Source of the DNA: Azospirillum brasilense
GTDB taxonomy: Bacteria; Pseudomonadota; Alphaproteobacteria; Azospirillales; Azospirillaceae
Length of the DNA stretch: 64,000 nt
Assembly (NCBI RefSeq): GCF_008365405.1
Contig: NZ_QOKV01000004.1
Span: forward strand, 248,001 to 312,000
Reading direction: 5' to 3'
Shown here one piece after another: positions 42,578-52,028 of this stretch. Position 1 is the first letter of the stretch, and the number at the start of each line of letters is the position of its first letter. The notes beneath the pieces were generated by a model, which had not been told where the DNA came from, ran no database searches, and saw only the letters and a program-made list of their open reading frames with translations. The position numbers and the translations under genes are program-made.

Positions 42578-44002
42578 TCAGAGTTTTCCTTCGGCCTGCC
42601 AGGCGAGGCGCTTGCGGTAGATGGTCGAGGCGCTGATCTCCAGCAGGGCCGCGGCGCGGGGGATGTTGCCGTCGCAGGCGGCGATGGCCTCTTCGATGGC
42701 GTCGCGCTCCACCTCCCACAGCGGCTTCACCGTCTTGGGGGATGGCGCGTGGGCCACGGAGCCATGGCCGCCGCCATGACCGTTTCCGCCGCCGTTCGCC
42801 GGCAGCGGCGCGGCGGTCCCCGCCGGGGTGGCGAGCGGGGCCGGCAGCATGGCCGGCGTCACCGTGTCGCCGTCGTGCAGCACCACGATGTTGCGCACCA
42901 CGTTCTGCACCTGCCGCACGTTGCCCGGCCAGTGGTAGGTGCGCAGCGCCTGTTCCGCCGCCGGGGAGAAGCGGACGAAGGCCTTGCCCTCCTCCCGCGC
43001 GTAATCGGTCAGGAACTGGCCGCAGATCTCCAGCACGTCGTCCTCGCGCTCGCGCAGCGGCGGCAGGTGGATGGGGATGACGTGCAGACGGTAATAGAGA
43101 TCCTCGCGGAACCGCCCCTCCTCGACCTCGCGCAGCGGGTCGCGGTTGGTCGCGCAGATGATGCGCAGATCGACCTTCTCCAGCTTGCTGCCGCCGACCG
43201 GCGTGAAGGTGCCGGTCTGGATGAAGCGCAGCAGCTTGGTCTGGAGGTCGGGCGCCAGCTCGCAGATCTCGTCGAGGAACAGGGTGCCGCCGTTGGCCCG
43301 CGCCGCCGCCCCCTCGCGGTCGGCCACCGCCCCGGTGAAGGAGCCCTTCATGTGGCCGAAGATCTCGCTCTCCATCAGGTCCTTGGGGATGGCCCCGCAG
43401 TTGATGGCGATGAAGGGCCGGTCGGCCCGCGGGCTCTGCCGGTGGATGGCCTCGGCGCAGACCTCCTTGCCGGTCCCCGACTCGCCGGTGATGAAGACCG
43501 TCGCGCGGGAGGAGGCGGCGCTGTCGATGATCCGGTAGACCGCCTGCATCGCCAGCGAGGAGCCGAGGAAGCCGTGGTAGCGGCTGCGCCCCAGGTCCTT
43601 CTCGAAGCTGTCGACCAGTTGGGCGAGGCGCAGCCGCTCCATGGCGTTGCGCACGGTGACGGTCAGTCGCTCCGCCGAGAAGGGCTTCACCAGGAAATCA
43701 TAGGCGCCGTAGCGCATCGCCTCCACCGCCACCCCGACCGACCCGTGGGCGGTGATGATGATGACCGCGCAGGGCAGCGCCTGGGCGCTGATCCGCTTCA
43801 GCACCTCCATCCCGTGCATGTCGGGAAGCTGGAGGTCCAGCAGCACGATCCGCGGCACGCCGTCGGCCAGCTGCTCCAGCGCTGCGGCCCCCGTCTCCAC
43901 CGTGGTGACGGCGGTGCAGTCCTTCTTCAGGAACTCCGCATAGACGCGGGCCAGCGACGGCGTGTCTTCGACGAGAAGGATTGGCGTGGAGCGCGGGGGC
44001 AT
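42578..44002 (-). CDS. Sigma-54-dependent response regulator (NtrC/LuxO-like)
   Basis: A 474-residue activator. The receiver has LLVEDTPSLA, acceptor Asp in IVLLDLQLPDMHG and Lys in FLVKPFS. The AAA+ domain has Walker A GESGTGKE, the sigma-54 contact loop GHMKGSFTGA (usual form GAFTGA), Walker B GTLFLDEI and the arginine-finger region RFREDLYYRL. A Gly/His-rich linker (GGGNGHGGGHG) leads to a Fis-type HTH (EAIAACDGNIPRAAALLEIS, STIYRKRL). The ATG at 44002 (MPPRSTPILLVED) is preferred. Its cognate kinase may be the large hybrid kinase just downstream, but a hybrid needs no direct partner here; this is conjecture. Confidence 0.92.
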   Translation of the reverse strand: MPPRSTPILLVEDTPSLARVYAEFLKKDCTAVTTVETGAAALEQLADGVPRIVLLDLQLPDMHGMEVLKRISAQALPCAVIIITAHGSVGVAVEAMRYGAYDFLVKPFSAERLTVTVRNAMERLRLAQLVDSFEKDLGRSRYHGFLGSSLAMQAVYRIIDSAASSRATVFITGESGTGKEVCAEAIHRQSPRADRPFIAINCGAIPKDLMESEIFGHMKGSFTGAVADREGAAARANGGTLFLDEICELAPDLQTKLLRFIQTGTFTPVGGSKLEKVDLRIICATNRDPLREVEEGRFREDLYYRLHVIPIHLPPLREREDDVLEICGQFLTDYAREEGKAFVRFSPAAEQALRTYHWPGNVRQVQNVVRNIVVLHDGDTVTPAMLPAPLATPAGTAAPLPANGGGNGHGGGHGSVAHAPSPKTVKPLWEVERDAIEEAIAACDGNIPRAAALLEISASTIYRKRLAWQAEGKL

Positions 44003-44244
44003 GGACCGTTTGAATTCAAAGGAAAAATGCGGAAAAGACCATCGGATTGCCCTGGTTATCAGCAAATCCTTAAAAATGCACTCTACGCGATGTTGGGCCG
44101 TGGACGAAAGACCTGGCATGCGGCCGCGCAACGAAATATCACGCCCACAGTTTCACACCCCCATCATGGATGTGCATTTCACACCGGATTCGCTGTGAGG
44201 ATCAGCGATGGACGCTTGTACCGGGCGCCGTGATGGAATATCTG

Positions 44245-44268
44245 AATTCTACAAAATCCATAGCAAGG
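44245..44268 (+). promoter_or_regulatory. Putative Rrf2 operator before coaBC
   Basis: AATTCTAC (44245-44252), a 7-bp spacer and ATAGCAAG (44260-44267) match the site before cysK in 17 of 23 positions. The second arm is imperfect. It lies 16-38 bp upstream of the GTG start chosen for coaBC, where a repressor would cover the promoter or transcription start. Confidence 0.45.
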
Positions 44269-44282
44269 AGCGGCGGACCCCC

Positions 44283-45539
44283 GTGGCCGAAACATCCGTG
44301 CTGTCCGGCAAGCGCATCCTGCTCGTCATCGCGGGCGGCATCGCGGCCTACAAAAGCCTGGAGCTGATCCGCCGCCTGAAGGAGCGTGGCGTGCGCGTGC
44401 GCGCGGTCCTGACCCGGGCCGGGGCGCAGTTCGTCACGCCGCTGTCCGTGCAGGCGCTGACCGAGGACACCGTCTACCAGGATCTGTGGTCCCTGACCGA
44501 CGAATCGGAAATGGGGCACATTCAGCTCTCGCGCGACGCCGACCTGCTGGTCGTCGCCCCGGCCACCGCCAACCTGCTGGCCCGCATGGCCGCCGGCATG
44601 GCCGACGATCTGGCCGCCACCGTGCTGCTGGCCACCGACAAGCCGGTGCTCGTCGCCCCGGCGATGAATGTCCGCATGTGGGAGCATCCGGCGACCCGCG
44701 ACAACCTCGCGCTTCTGGAAAAGCGCGGCGTGCGCCGGATCGGCCCGAACAAGGGCGAGATGGCCTGCGGCGAGTACGGGTTCGGGCGCATGGCCGAGCC
44801 GATGGAGATCGTCCAGGCCATCGCCGCCCATTTCGAAGAGCTGGACGCGCCCAGGCCGCTGGCCGGCAAGCGCGCCCTGGTCACCAGCGGCCCGACGGTC
44901 GAGCCCATCGACCCGGTGCGCTACATCGCCAACCGCTCCTCCGGCAAGCAGGGCCACGCCATCGCCGAGGCGCTGCGGCGGCTGGGCGCCGACGTGACGC
45001 TGGTCACCGGCCCGACCCGCCTGCCCGACCCGCCCGGCTGCACCGTGCGCGCCATCGAGACGGCGCGGGAGATGCTGGCGGCCTGCGAGTCGGCCCTGCC
45101 CGCGGACATCGCGGTCTGCGCCGCCGCCGTCGCCGACTGGCGGGTGGCCGGCGAGTCGGACCGCAAGCTGAAGAAGGACGGCGGCGGCCCGCCGAGCCTG
45201 ACCCTGACCGAGAATCCCGACATCCTGGCGACCCTGTCCCAGGCCGGGCCGCGCCGCCCGGCGCTGGTCGTCGGCTTCGCCGCGGAGACCGGCAACGTGG
45301 TCGACTACGCGACCGCCAAGCGCGCGCGCAAGGGCTGCGACTGGATCGTCGCCAACGACGTGTCGCCGGGCACCACCACCTTCGGCGGGGCCGACAACAC
45401 CGTCCATCTGATCCGCGCCGACGGCGCCGAGGACTGGCCCACCATGGGCAAGGACGCCGTGGCCGCCCGCCTGGCCGAGGCCATCGCCCGGCATTTCAAT
45501 CCGCCTTCCACCCCCGCCCCCCAGGAGACCATTCCGTGA
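44283..45539 (+). CDS. coaBC: Bifunctional phosphopantothenoylcysteine decarboxylase/phosphopantothenate--cysteine ligase
   Basis: A 418-residue CoA biosynthesis enzyme. It ligates 4'-phosphopantothenate to cysteine (CoaB) and decarboxylates the product (CoaC). The N-terminal flavoprotein half shows [20 protein letters not shown], the catalytic His in [20 protein letters not shown] and the substrate motif APAMNVRMW. The CoaB half shows [30 protein letters not shown] and KLKK. The GTG at 44283 opens the conserved part ([12 protein letters not shown]); an ATG at 44208 with its own GAGGA is also possible. dut overlaps its stop by 4 bp. Its use of cysteine fits the shared operator with cysK. Confidence 0.95.
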   Translation: MAETSVLSGKRILLVIAGGIAAYKSLELIRRLKERGVRVRAVLTRAGAQFVTPLSVQALTEDTVYQDLWSLTDESEMGHIQLSRDADLLVVAPATANLLARMAAGMADDLAATVLLATDKPVLVAPAMNVRMWEHPATRDNLALLEKRGVRRIGPNKGEMACGEYGFGRMAEPMEIVQAIAAHFEELDAPRPLAGKRALVTSGPTVEPIDPVRYIANRSSGKQGHAIAEALRRLGADVTLVTGPTRLPDPPGCTVRAIETAREMLAACESALPADIAVCAAAVADWRVAGESDRKLKKDGGGPPSLTLTENPDILATLSQAGPRRPALVVGFAAETGNVVDYATAKRARKGCDWIVANDVSPGTTTFGGADNTVHLIRADGAEDWPTMGKDAVAARLAEAIARHFNPPSTPAPQETIP

Positions 45540-46030
45540 GCGCAACGGCACCCGCCATTCCCGTTCCCATCGTCCGGCTCGCCCACGCCGCGGGGCTGGA
45601 CCTGCCGGCCTACGCGACGGAGCATGCGGCGGGCATGGACCTGCTGGCCGCGCTGGCTGAACCGGTCGTCCTGGAGCCGGGCCGCCGCGCGCTGATCCCC
45701 ACGGGCATCGCCTTCGCCCTGCCCGACGGCTACGAGGCGCAGGTGCGGCCGCGCTCCGGTCTGGCGCTGAAGCACGGGGTCACGGTGCTGAACAGCCCGG
45801 GCACCATCGACGCCGATTACCGCGGCGAGGTCGGGGTGATCCTGATCAACCACGGCGACCAGCCCTTCACGGTGGAGCGCGGGCAGCGCATCGCCCAGCT
45901 GGTGATCGCCCGCTACGAGCGCGCCGCCTGGGCCGAGTCGGCCGCGCTTCCCGACAGCGCCCGTGGGACCGGCGGCTTCGGCTCCACCGGCCGGTTCGCC
46001 TCGCCTTCCCCCGCGCAGGAGACGCACTGA
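45536..46030 (+). CDS. dut: Deoxyuridine 5'-triphosphate nucleotidohydrolase
   Basis: A 164-residue trimeric dUTPase: dUTP to dUMP and PPi. All five motifs are present in order: AGMDLLAA, the [10 protein letters not shown] loop, [14 protein letters not shown], a GQRIAQLVI strand and the C-terminal Gly-rich lid [11 protein letters not shown]. It starts with GTG at 45536 inside the coaBC stop (GTGA overlap), a common coaBC-dut arrangement. Its stop overlaps the next ATG, so coaBC-dut-rrf2 looks like one operon. Confidence 0.96.
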   Translation: MSATAPAIPVPIVRLAHAAGLDLPAYATEHAAGMDLLAALAEPVVLEPGRRALIPTGIAFALPDGYEAQVRPRSGLALKHGVTVLNSPGTIDADYRGEVGVILINHGDQPFTVERGQRIAQLVIARYERAAWAESAALPDSARGTGGFGSTGRFASPSPAQETH

Positions 46031-46485
46031 TGCTCCGCATCTCCAAGAAGCTGATGTTCGCGATCGAGGCGGTGCTGGACATCGCCTACAACGCCGGCAC
46101 CGAGCCCGTGCAGTCCGGCGAGATCACCCGCCGCCAGGGCATCCCCAAGCGCTATCTGGAGCAGGTTCTCCAACAGCTCGTCCGCGACGGCGTCCTGGCC
46201 GGCGTGCGCGGCCCGCGCGGCGGCTACCGGCTGGCCCGCGAGCGCCGGCGCATCACGCTGGGCGAGATCGTGAAGGTCGTCCGCTCCATGGAAACCGCGA
46301 CCGACCCCATCGAGGAACCGGCCGGTTCCATCCTGGGGCACAAGGTGGTGCGCCCGCTGTGGAACGATCTTCAGGAGGAATGCATGAAGAAGCTCGACGA
46401 CATCACCATCGAGGATCTCTGCCTGCGCGCCCGCACCGCCGGCGTCGAGAGCGAGACCGAAGAGCGCATCGATTTTACGATTTGA
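46030..46485 (+). CDS. Rrf2 family transcriptional regulator (CymR-like)
   Basis: A 151-residue winged-helix regulator. The N-terminus LRISKKLMFAIEAVLDIAYN, recognition region EITRRQGIPKRYLEQVLQQL and wing GVRGPRGGYRLAR are typical of Rrf2. The three-cysteine Fe-S cluster motif of IscR is missing: the only cysteines are C118 and C131. That points to a non-cluster sensor such as CymR, which in Firmicutes represses cysteine genes in complex with CysK. cysK follows 75 bp downstream, and matching dyads lie before cysK and coaBC. The ATG overlaps the dut stop by one base. Confidence 0.88.
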   Translation: MLRISKKLMFAIEAVLDIAYNAGTEPVQSGEITRRQGIPKRYLEQVLQQLVRDGVLAGVRGPRGGYRLARERRRITLGEIVKVVRSMETATDPIEEPAGSILGHKVVRPLWNDLQEECMKKLDDITIEDLCLRARTAGVESETEERIDFTI

Positions 46486-46505
46486 TCCCACCCGGAGAAC
46501 GGTTA

Positions 46506-46529
46506 AATTCTACGCATTCTGTAGAAAGT
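46506..46529 (+). promoter_or_regulatory. Putative Rrf2 operator before cysK
   Basis: TTCTAC (46508-46513), 7 bp, GTAGAA (46521-46526) is a perfect dyad with 6-bp arms in the AT-rich 75-bp gap between the Rrf2 gene and cysK, about 35 bp upstream of the cysK ATG. Position and symmetry suit a repressor site. A near copy precedes coaBC. Confidence 0.6.
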
Positions 46530-46560
46530 GGGAAAATACCACACACCGGAGGAGTGAAAA

Positions 46561-47520
<960 letters not shown>

Positions 47521-47529
47521 CACCGGCAT

Positions 47530-47568
47530 CCCCCTCCCACACGCGTCGTTCACGCGCGGGGGAGGGGG
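47530..47568 (+). terminator. Hairpin after cysK
   Basis: CCCCCTCCC and CGCG on the left pair with CGCG and GGGAGGGGG on the right around a short loop, starting 10 bp after the cysK stop. No T tract follows. The rest of the 313-bp gap up to 47833 contains the promoter of the next gene and no reading frame. Confidence 0.5.
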
Positions 47569-47682
47569 AACTCCAGCATGTTTTCTTGCGCAACCGGGCG
47601 GCGAATATTGCGCCGCCGCGCATCCTGCTGTAGAGTGGGGTACGTCCGGTCTTTTCGCCCGTCCTTGGCATTGGGCGGCGTT

Positions 47683-47711
47683 TTGACAAAAAGATTGGAT
47701 TTTAGTAATCT
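47683..47711 (+). promoter_or_regulatory. Strong sigma-70-like promoter
   Basis: A perfect TTGACA (47683-47688), a 17-bp spacer and TAATCT (47706-47711) precede the PPC-like gene by about 120 bp. The segment is AT-rich against the background. An inverted repeat AGATT / AATCT spans spacer and -10. Confidence 0.65.
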
Positions 47712-47833
47712 AACCTGTCAGTGCCGGGAGTTTCAGCCGGCGCGGCTCCGCCCATTCGGGCGACGGTCCGTCTTGCGGCACGGCCGCCCGACGATACGGG
47801 GCTGACGGCACAGGACCAGCGGGGGAGGCCATC

Positions 47834-48643
47834 ATGGGCATCACGATTCCGAATGCCTCGACGATGAACTGGTTCCAGTTCCGCGGCATCACCGACGAAT
47901 TGGACTCCAACCTCGCGTCCACCGACTATCGCAAGTTCACGGTGTCGAAAAACGGCGAATTCAATTTCAGAATCGCCGACATCAACACCAACATCAAGAT
48001 CGTCGACCAGAACAACAAGGTCGTCGCCGAGGCGAAGGCGAAGAACGAGGCGGCGGAGGTCAGCGCCAAGCTCGGTCCCGGCACCTACACGGCGGTCATC
48101 TCCCAGGCCGCGCGCGGCGTGAACAACCGCGAATACACGCTGGACATCACCGAACGACAGAACATCATGATGGTGGGGTCGGGCGCCCAGATGAAGGGCA
48201 CCGCCCGCGCCATCCTCGGCAAGGATCCCGGCGTCCAGAAGCACACGCTGACCGTCGCCCAGGGCGGCGAGTTCGTCGGCAACATGTCCCTTCCCTTGAC
48301 GCGCTGGGCGATCATGAGCAAGGAGGGCAAGGTCGTGGCCTCCGGCGACACGATGGATCCGGCCAAGTCGGGCGAGGACATGCTGAAGAAATCCAGCTTC
48401 AAGATCGAACCCGGCCAGTACGAGCTGGTGATCGTTCCGCCGAAGAACGTGCTCGGTGAAATCCCCTATCAGCTCAATTTCCTTCAGAAGGTCGCCAAGT
48501 CGCCCGACGAAGCGGAGGAGCGGCCGTTCGACAAGATCATGCGGGAGCGCGAGGCCCGGCTGAAGCAGTGGGCGGCGGAGGACGCGAACAAGCCGTCAAG
48601 CCAATCGAAGACCACCCCCTACAAGATGAACCTGCTCGCCTGA
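47834..48643 (+). CDS. Protein with two PPC-like beta-sandwich repeats, function unknown
   Basis: A 269-residue protein. Two related halves each look like a bacterial pre-peptidase C-terminal (PPC) beta sandwich. The first has YRKFTVSKNGEFNFRIADIN, KIVDQNNKVVAEA and LGPGTYTAVISQ. The second has KHTLTVAQGGEFVGNMSL, IMSKEGKVVASG and IEPGQYELVIVP. No signal peptide or protease domain is present, which is odd for PPC modules that usually trail secreted enzymes. The tail is charged and ends YKMNLLA. GGGGGAGG lies 4-5 bases before the ATG. It has its own strong promoter. Exported by another route or cytosolic cannot be decided. Confidence 0.8.
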   Translation: MGITIPNASTMNWFQFRGITDELDSNLASTDYRKFTVSKNGEFNFRIADINTNIKIVDQNNKVVAEAKAKNEAAEVSAKLGPGTYTAVISQAARGVNNREYTLDITERQNIMMVGSGAQMKGTARAILGKDPGVQKHTLTVAQGGEFVGNMSLPLTRWAIMSKEGKVVASGDTMDPAKSGEDMLKKSSFKIEPGQYELVIVPPKNVLGEIPYQLNFLQKVAKSPDEAEERPFDKIMREREARLKQWAAEDANKPSSQSKTTPYKMNLLA

Positions 48644-48717
48644 CGCCACCGCCCTTGGCAAGGTCCCGAGCGAGGGGGCTTGCGTGGCATGGGGCGTTCC
48701 GCGCTATTCTGCGGATC

Positions 48718-49506
48718 ATGGATTTCACTGACACCCAGCTTCACCGCTATTCCCGCCACATCATCCTGCCGGAGGTCGGCGGCGTCGGGCAGGAGGCACT
48801 GCTGCGCGCCCGTGTCCTGGTCGTCGGGGCCGGCGGGCTGGGCGCCCCGCTTCTGCTCTACCTCGCCGCGGCGGGGGTGGGCACCATTGGCGTCATCGAC
48901 GACGACACGGTGGACCTGTCCAACCTGCAACGGCAGGTGATCCACGACGAATCGACGTTGGGCCTGCCGAAGGTGGAGAGCGCCGCCGCCCGCATCCGCG
49001 CGCTGAACCCCGACGTGGCGGTGGAGGTGCACAAGGCGCGGCTGACCAGGGACAACGCGCTGGACCTGATCGGGCGGTACGACATCGTGGCCGACGGGTC
49101 CGACAATTTCGCCACGCGCTTCCTGCTCAACGACGCCTGCTATTTCGCCAAGAAGACGCTGGTGTCGGCGGCGATCCTGCGCTTCGACGGGCAGGTGTCC
49201 ACCTTCAAGGCGCATCTCGGCGCCCCGCACCCCTGCTACCGCTGCCTGTTCCCGGAACCGCCGCCGCGCGGCCTGGTGCCGTCCTGCTCCGAGGGCGGCG
49301 TCCTGGGGGCGCTGGGCGGCTTCGTCGGCTCGCTCCAGACGACCGAGGTGCTGAAGGAGATCATGGGCATTGGCGAGGGCCTGTCGGGCAGCCTGATGAT
49401 GCTCGACACGCTGCACGCCTCCTTCCAGCGCATCACGGTGCGCCGCGACCCGGACTGCCCGCTGTGCGGCACCCACCCGACCATCCACGACCTGTCCGCC
49501 CACTGA
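48718..49506 (+). CDS. moeB: ThiF/MoeB family sulfur-carrier adenylyltransferase
   Basis: A 262-residue E1-like enzyme that adenylates the C-terminus of MoaD- or ThiS-type sulfur carriers. It opens with LHRYSRHIILPEVGGVGQEAL, has the ATP loop VVGAGGLGAPLLLYLA, the Arg-finger and Asp in DDTVDLSNLQRQVIH, DGSDNFATRFLLND, the catalytic Cys in VPSCSEGGVLGALGGFVGSL and the zinc CYRC...CPLC pair. No C-terminal rhodanese is present. It is followed by a DsrE-like gene 22 bp away. Whether it serves molybdopterin, thiamine or another sulfur route is not settled by the sequence. Confidence 0.92.
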   Translation: MDFTDTQLHRYSRHIILPEVGGVGQEALLRARVLVVGAGGLGAPLLLYLAAAGVGTIGVIDDDTVDLSNLQRQVIHDESTLGLPKVESAAARIRALNPDVAVEVHKARLTRDNALDLIGRYDIVADGSDNFATRFLLNDACYFAKKTLVSAAILRFDGQVSTFKAHLGAPHPCYRCLFPEPPPRGLVPSCSEGGVLGALGGFVGSLQTTEVLKEIMGIGEGLSGSLMMLDTLHASFQRITVRRDPDCPLCGTHPTIHDLSAH

Positions 49507-49528
49507 GCGGCGGCTGAGAGGCTCCCCC

Positions 49529-49966
49529 ATGGAAGGTCCCGAGAACCTGTCGATCGTCCTGTTCGCGGGCGGCTTCGACCGGGTGCACTACGCCCTGGTG
49601 ATGGCCAGCGCGGCGGCGGCGACCAACCGCAAGGTCACGCTGTTCTTCACCGGCCGTGCCCTGAACACGCTGCTGGCCGAGGGTGCGGACGGCGCGCCGG
49701 GCTGGCACCGGCTGGACCCCGCCGACGACGGCAGCCGCCCGGCGGAGCGCGACGGTTTTTTCACCGCCAACGGGCTGGCCGGCTTCGAGGAGTTGCTGGA
49801 GGCCTGCGTGATGCTGAAGGTCACGGTCATGGCCTGCGAGATGGGCCTGCGCGCGCTCGGCCTGCCTGCCGGCGTGCCGCTGCGCCCGGACGTGCCGGTG
49901 AAGACCGGCGGAGTCGTCACCTTCCTGAACGACGCGCCGAAGACCGGCGCGATCCTGTTCGTGTGA
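49529..49966 (+). CDS. DsrE/DsrF-like family protein
   Basis: A 145-residue protein with the DsrE fold: LSIVLFAGGFDRVHYALVMA, KVTLFFTGRALNTLL, and VMLKVTVMACEMGLRALGL with a Cys (about residue 108) in the position where family members carry persulfide. The C-terminus KTGGVVTFLNDAPKTGAILFV resembles the peroxiredoxin-like DsrE/DrsH group. A sulfur-transfer role with the neighbouring MoeB-like enzyme is inferred. Its stop overlaps the next start (GTGA). Confidence 0.85.
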   Translation: MEGPENLSIVLFAGGFDRVHYALVMASAAAATNRKVTLFFTGRALNTLLAEGADGAPGWHRLDPADDGSRPAERDGFFTANGLAGFEELLEACVMLKVTVMACEMGLRALGLPAGVPLRPDVPVKTGGVVTFLNDAPKTGAILFV

Positions 49967-50229
49967 GCGCGATGACCGACGACCACAGCCTGGTGATCGA
50001 GCACGCGAACCGCTTCGAGGCGATCGCCGCGGAAGGCTTCGAGGGCCGGCCCTACCGGGACGCGCTGGCCCATCTGGCGCAGCATGTGACGGCGCATCCC
50101 GATCTCGCCCCGCGGGTGGCGCACGCCCTGCGCATGATGATCGGCTTCATCGAGGACAGCGACCCGGCGAAGCGCTTCGGCCCGAAGGTCGATATTCTGC
50201 GGGAGGCGGTGGGGCTGCTGGAGGGGTAG
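49963..50229 (+). CDS. Small helical protein of unknown function
   Basis: An 88-residue protein starting with GTG at 49963 inside the previous stop, or with ATG at 49972. It is predicted to be all helical (LVIEHANRFEAIAAEG, YRDALAHLAQHVTAHPD, RVAHALRMMIGFIEDS, KVDILREAVGLLE) and has no Cys. No family is recognised. Translational coupling to the DsrE-like gene suggests a shared function. Confidence 0.75.
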   Translation: MSAMTDDHSLVIEHANRFEAIAAEGFEGRPYRDALAHLAQHVTAHPDLAPRVAHALRMMIGFIEDSDPAKRFGPKVDILREAVGLLEG

Positions 50230-50244
50230 GCAGTTCCGGCACGG

Positions 50245-50417
50245 TGCCCCCACCCTTCCCACGGCTTCGCCGCGGGCCCCTTCCCTCCCCCGCTTCGCAG
50301 GAGAGGGAAAATTAGTCCCCTCCCCTGCGAAGCTCTCGCGCAAACCAAAGGTTTGCGCTGACGCGGCAGGCGGACCTTCGGTCCGCCGAGAGCGGGGGAG
50401 GGTTAGGGAGGGGGCAA
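50245..50417. repeat. Palindromic intergenic repeat with two extra nested hairpins
   Basis: The outer frame is the same as in the other copies (TGCCCCCACCCTTCCCACGG ... GGTTAGGGAGGGGGCAA). The expected CTGCGAAGCGGGGGAGGG segment is split by about 64 bp that hold two perfect hairpins: GCGCAAACC-AAA-GGTTTGCGC and GGCGGACC-TTC-GGTCCGCC. It lies between the convergent small-protein and phoB genes. Confidence 0.75.
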
Positions 50418-50446
50418 GGACTGAGCCCGTGTAGGCAGGAAAACGG

Positions 50447-51151
<705 letters not shown>

Positions 51152-51182
51152 GCTTGTCCCGCTCCCACTGCGCGTATCGCCG

Positions 51183-51983
51183 TCACGCGGCATGTCCCGC
51201 TCCATCGTTATCCGGGCCGCCGTCCCGCGGCAATCCCCGTTCCACAGCCTCCGTGGCCGCATCCATGATCGAACCGTCTGGCTCGACCACGGCGAAGCTG
51301 CTGCCGTCGTTCTTCGGACGCGCAGCGCGCAGCGTCGTCCCGACCACCAGATAATGGATGGTCTCGGCGATGTTGGTGGCGTGGTCGCCGATCCGCTCCA
51401 GGTTCTTCGCCATGAACAGCAGGTGCGTGCAGGGCGTGATGTTGCGCGGGTCCTCCATCATGTAGGTCAGGACCTCGCGGAACAGGCTGGTGTAGAGGTC
51501 GTCCAGCTCCTCGTCGCGCTCCCAGGCGGCGATGGCGCGCTGGACGTCGCGCTCGATGTAGGCGTCCAGCACGTCCTTCATGATCGACTCGACCAGCCGC
51601 CCCATGCGCGGGATGGCCGCCGCTGGGCGCACCACCGGCACCTGGGCCAGCGCCAGCGAGCGCTTGGCGATGTTGGAGGCGTAGTCGCCGATCCGCTCCA
51701 GGTCCGCCGCGATCTTCAGCGCCGACACGATCTCGCGCAGGTCCTGGGCCAGCGGCTGGCGCAGGGCGAGCAGGCGTACGGCCTCGGCGTCGATGTCGCG
51801 CTCGTAGGCGTCGATGCGCCGGTCGGCCTGCATGACCTGGGCGGCCAGCGCGACGTCGCGGCGGGCCACCGCCTTCACGGCGGCGTCCACCTGCGCTTCG
51901 GCGACGCCGCCCATCTGGGTGATCAGGTTGGACAGGCGCTCAAGTTCGTGCGCGAAGGAACGCACGATGTGTTCGGTGCTCAT
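51183..51983 (-). CDS. phoU: Phosphate signalling protein PhoU
   Basis: A 266-residue peripheral protein with two three-helix PhoU repeats, each with the metal-binding E/DxxxD pattern: LKIAADLERIGDYASNIAKR and LFMAKNLERIGDHATNIAET. It links the Pst transporter to PhoR and keeps the regulon off when phosphate is plentiful. The C-terminal 35 residues beyond the second repeat are a variable tail. It lies between pstB and phoB. Confidence 0.96.
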   Translation of the reverse strand: MSTEHIVRSFAHELERLSNLITQMGGVAEAQVDAAVKAVARRDVALAAQVMQADRRIDAYERDIDAEAVRLLALRQPLAQDLREIVSALKIAADLERIGDYASNIAKRSLALAQVPVVRPAAAIPRMGRLVESIMKDVLDAYIERDVQRAIAAWERDEELDDLYTSLFREVLTYMMEDPRNITPCTHLLFMAKNLERIGDHATNIAETIHYLVVGTTLRAARPKNDGSSFAVVEPDGSIMDAATEAVERGLPRDGGPDNDGAGHAA

Positions 51984-52028
51984 GCTTCACGTCCTTCGCT
52001 GATGGAGGATTCGCGGCGAGGCGGGAGA

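Noticed and set aside
44003..44240. Sigma-54 promoter (TGGCAT-like) upstream of the sigma-54 regulator or coaBC
   Set aside because: The GC element is not followed by TTGC at the required spacing.
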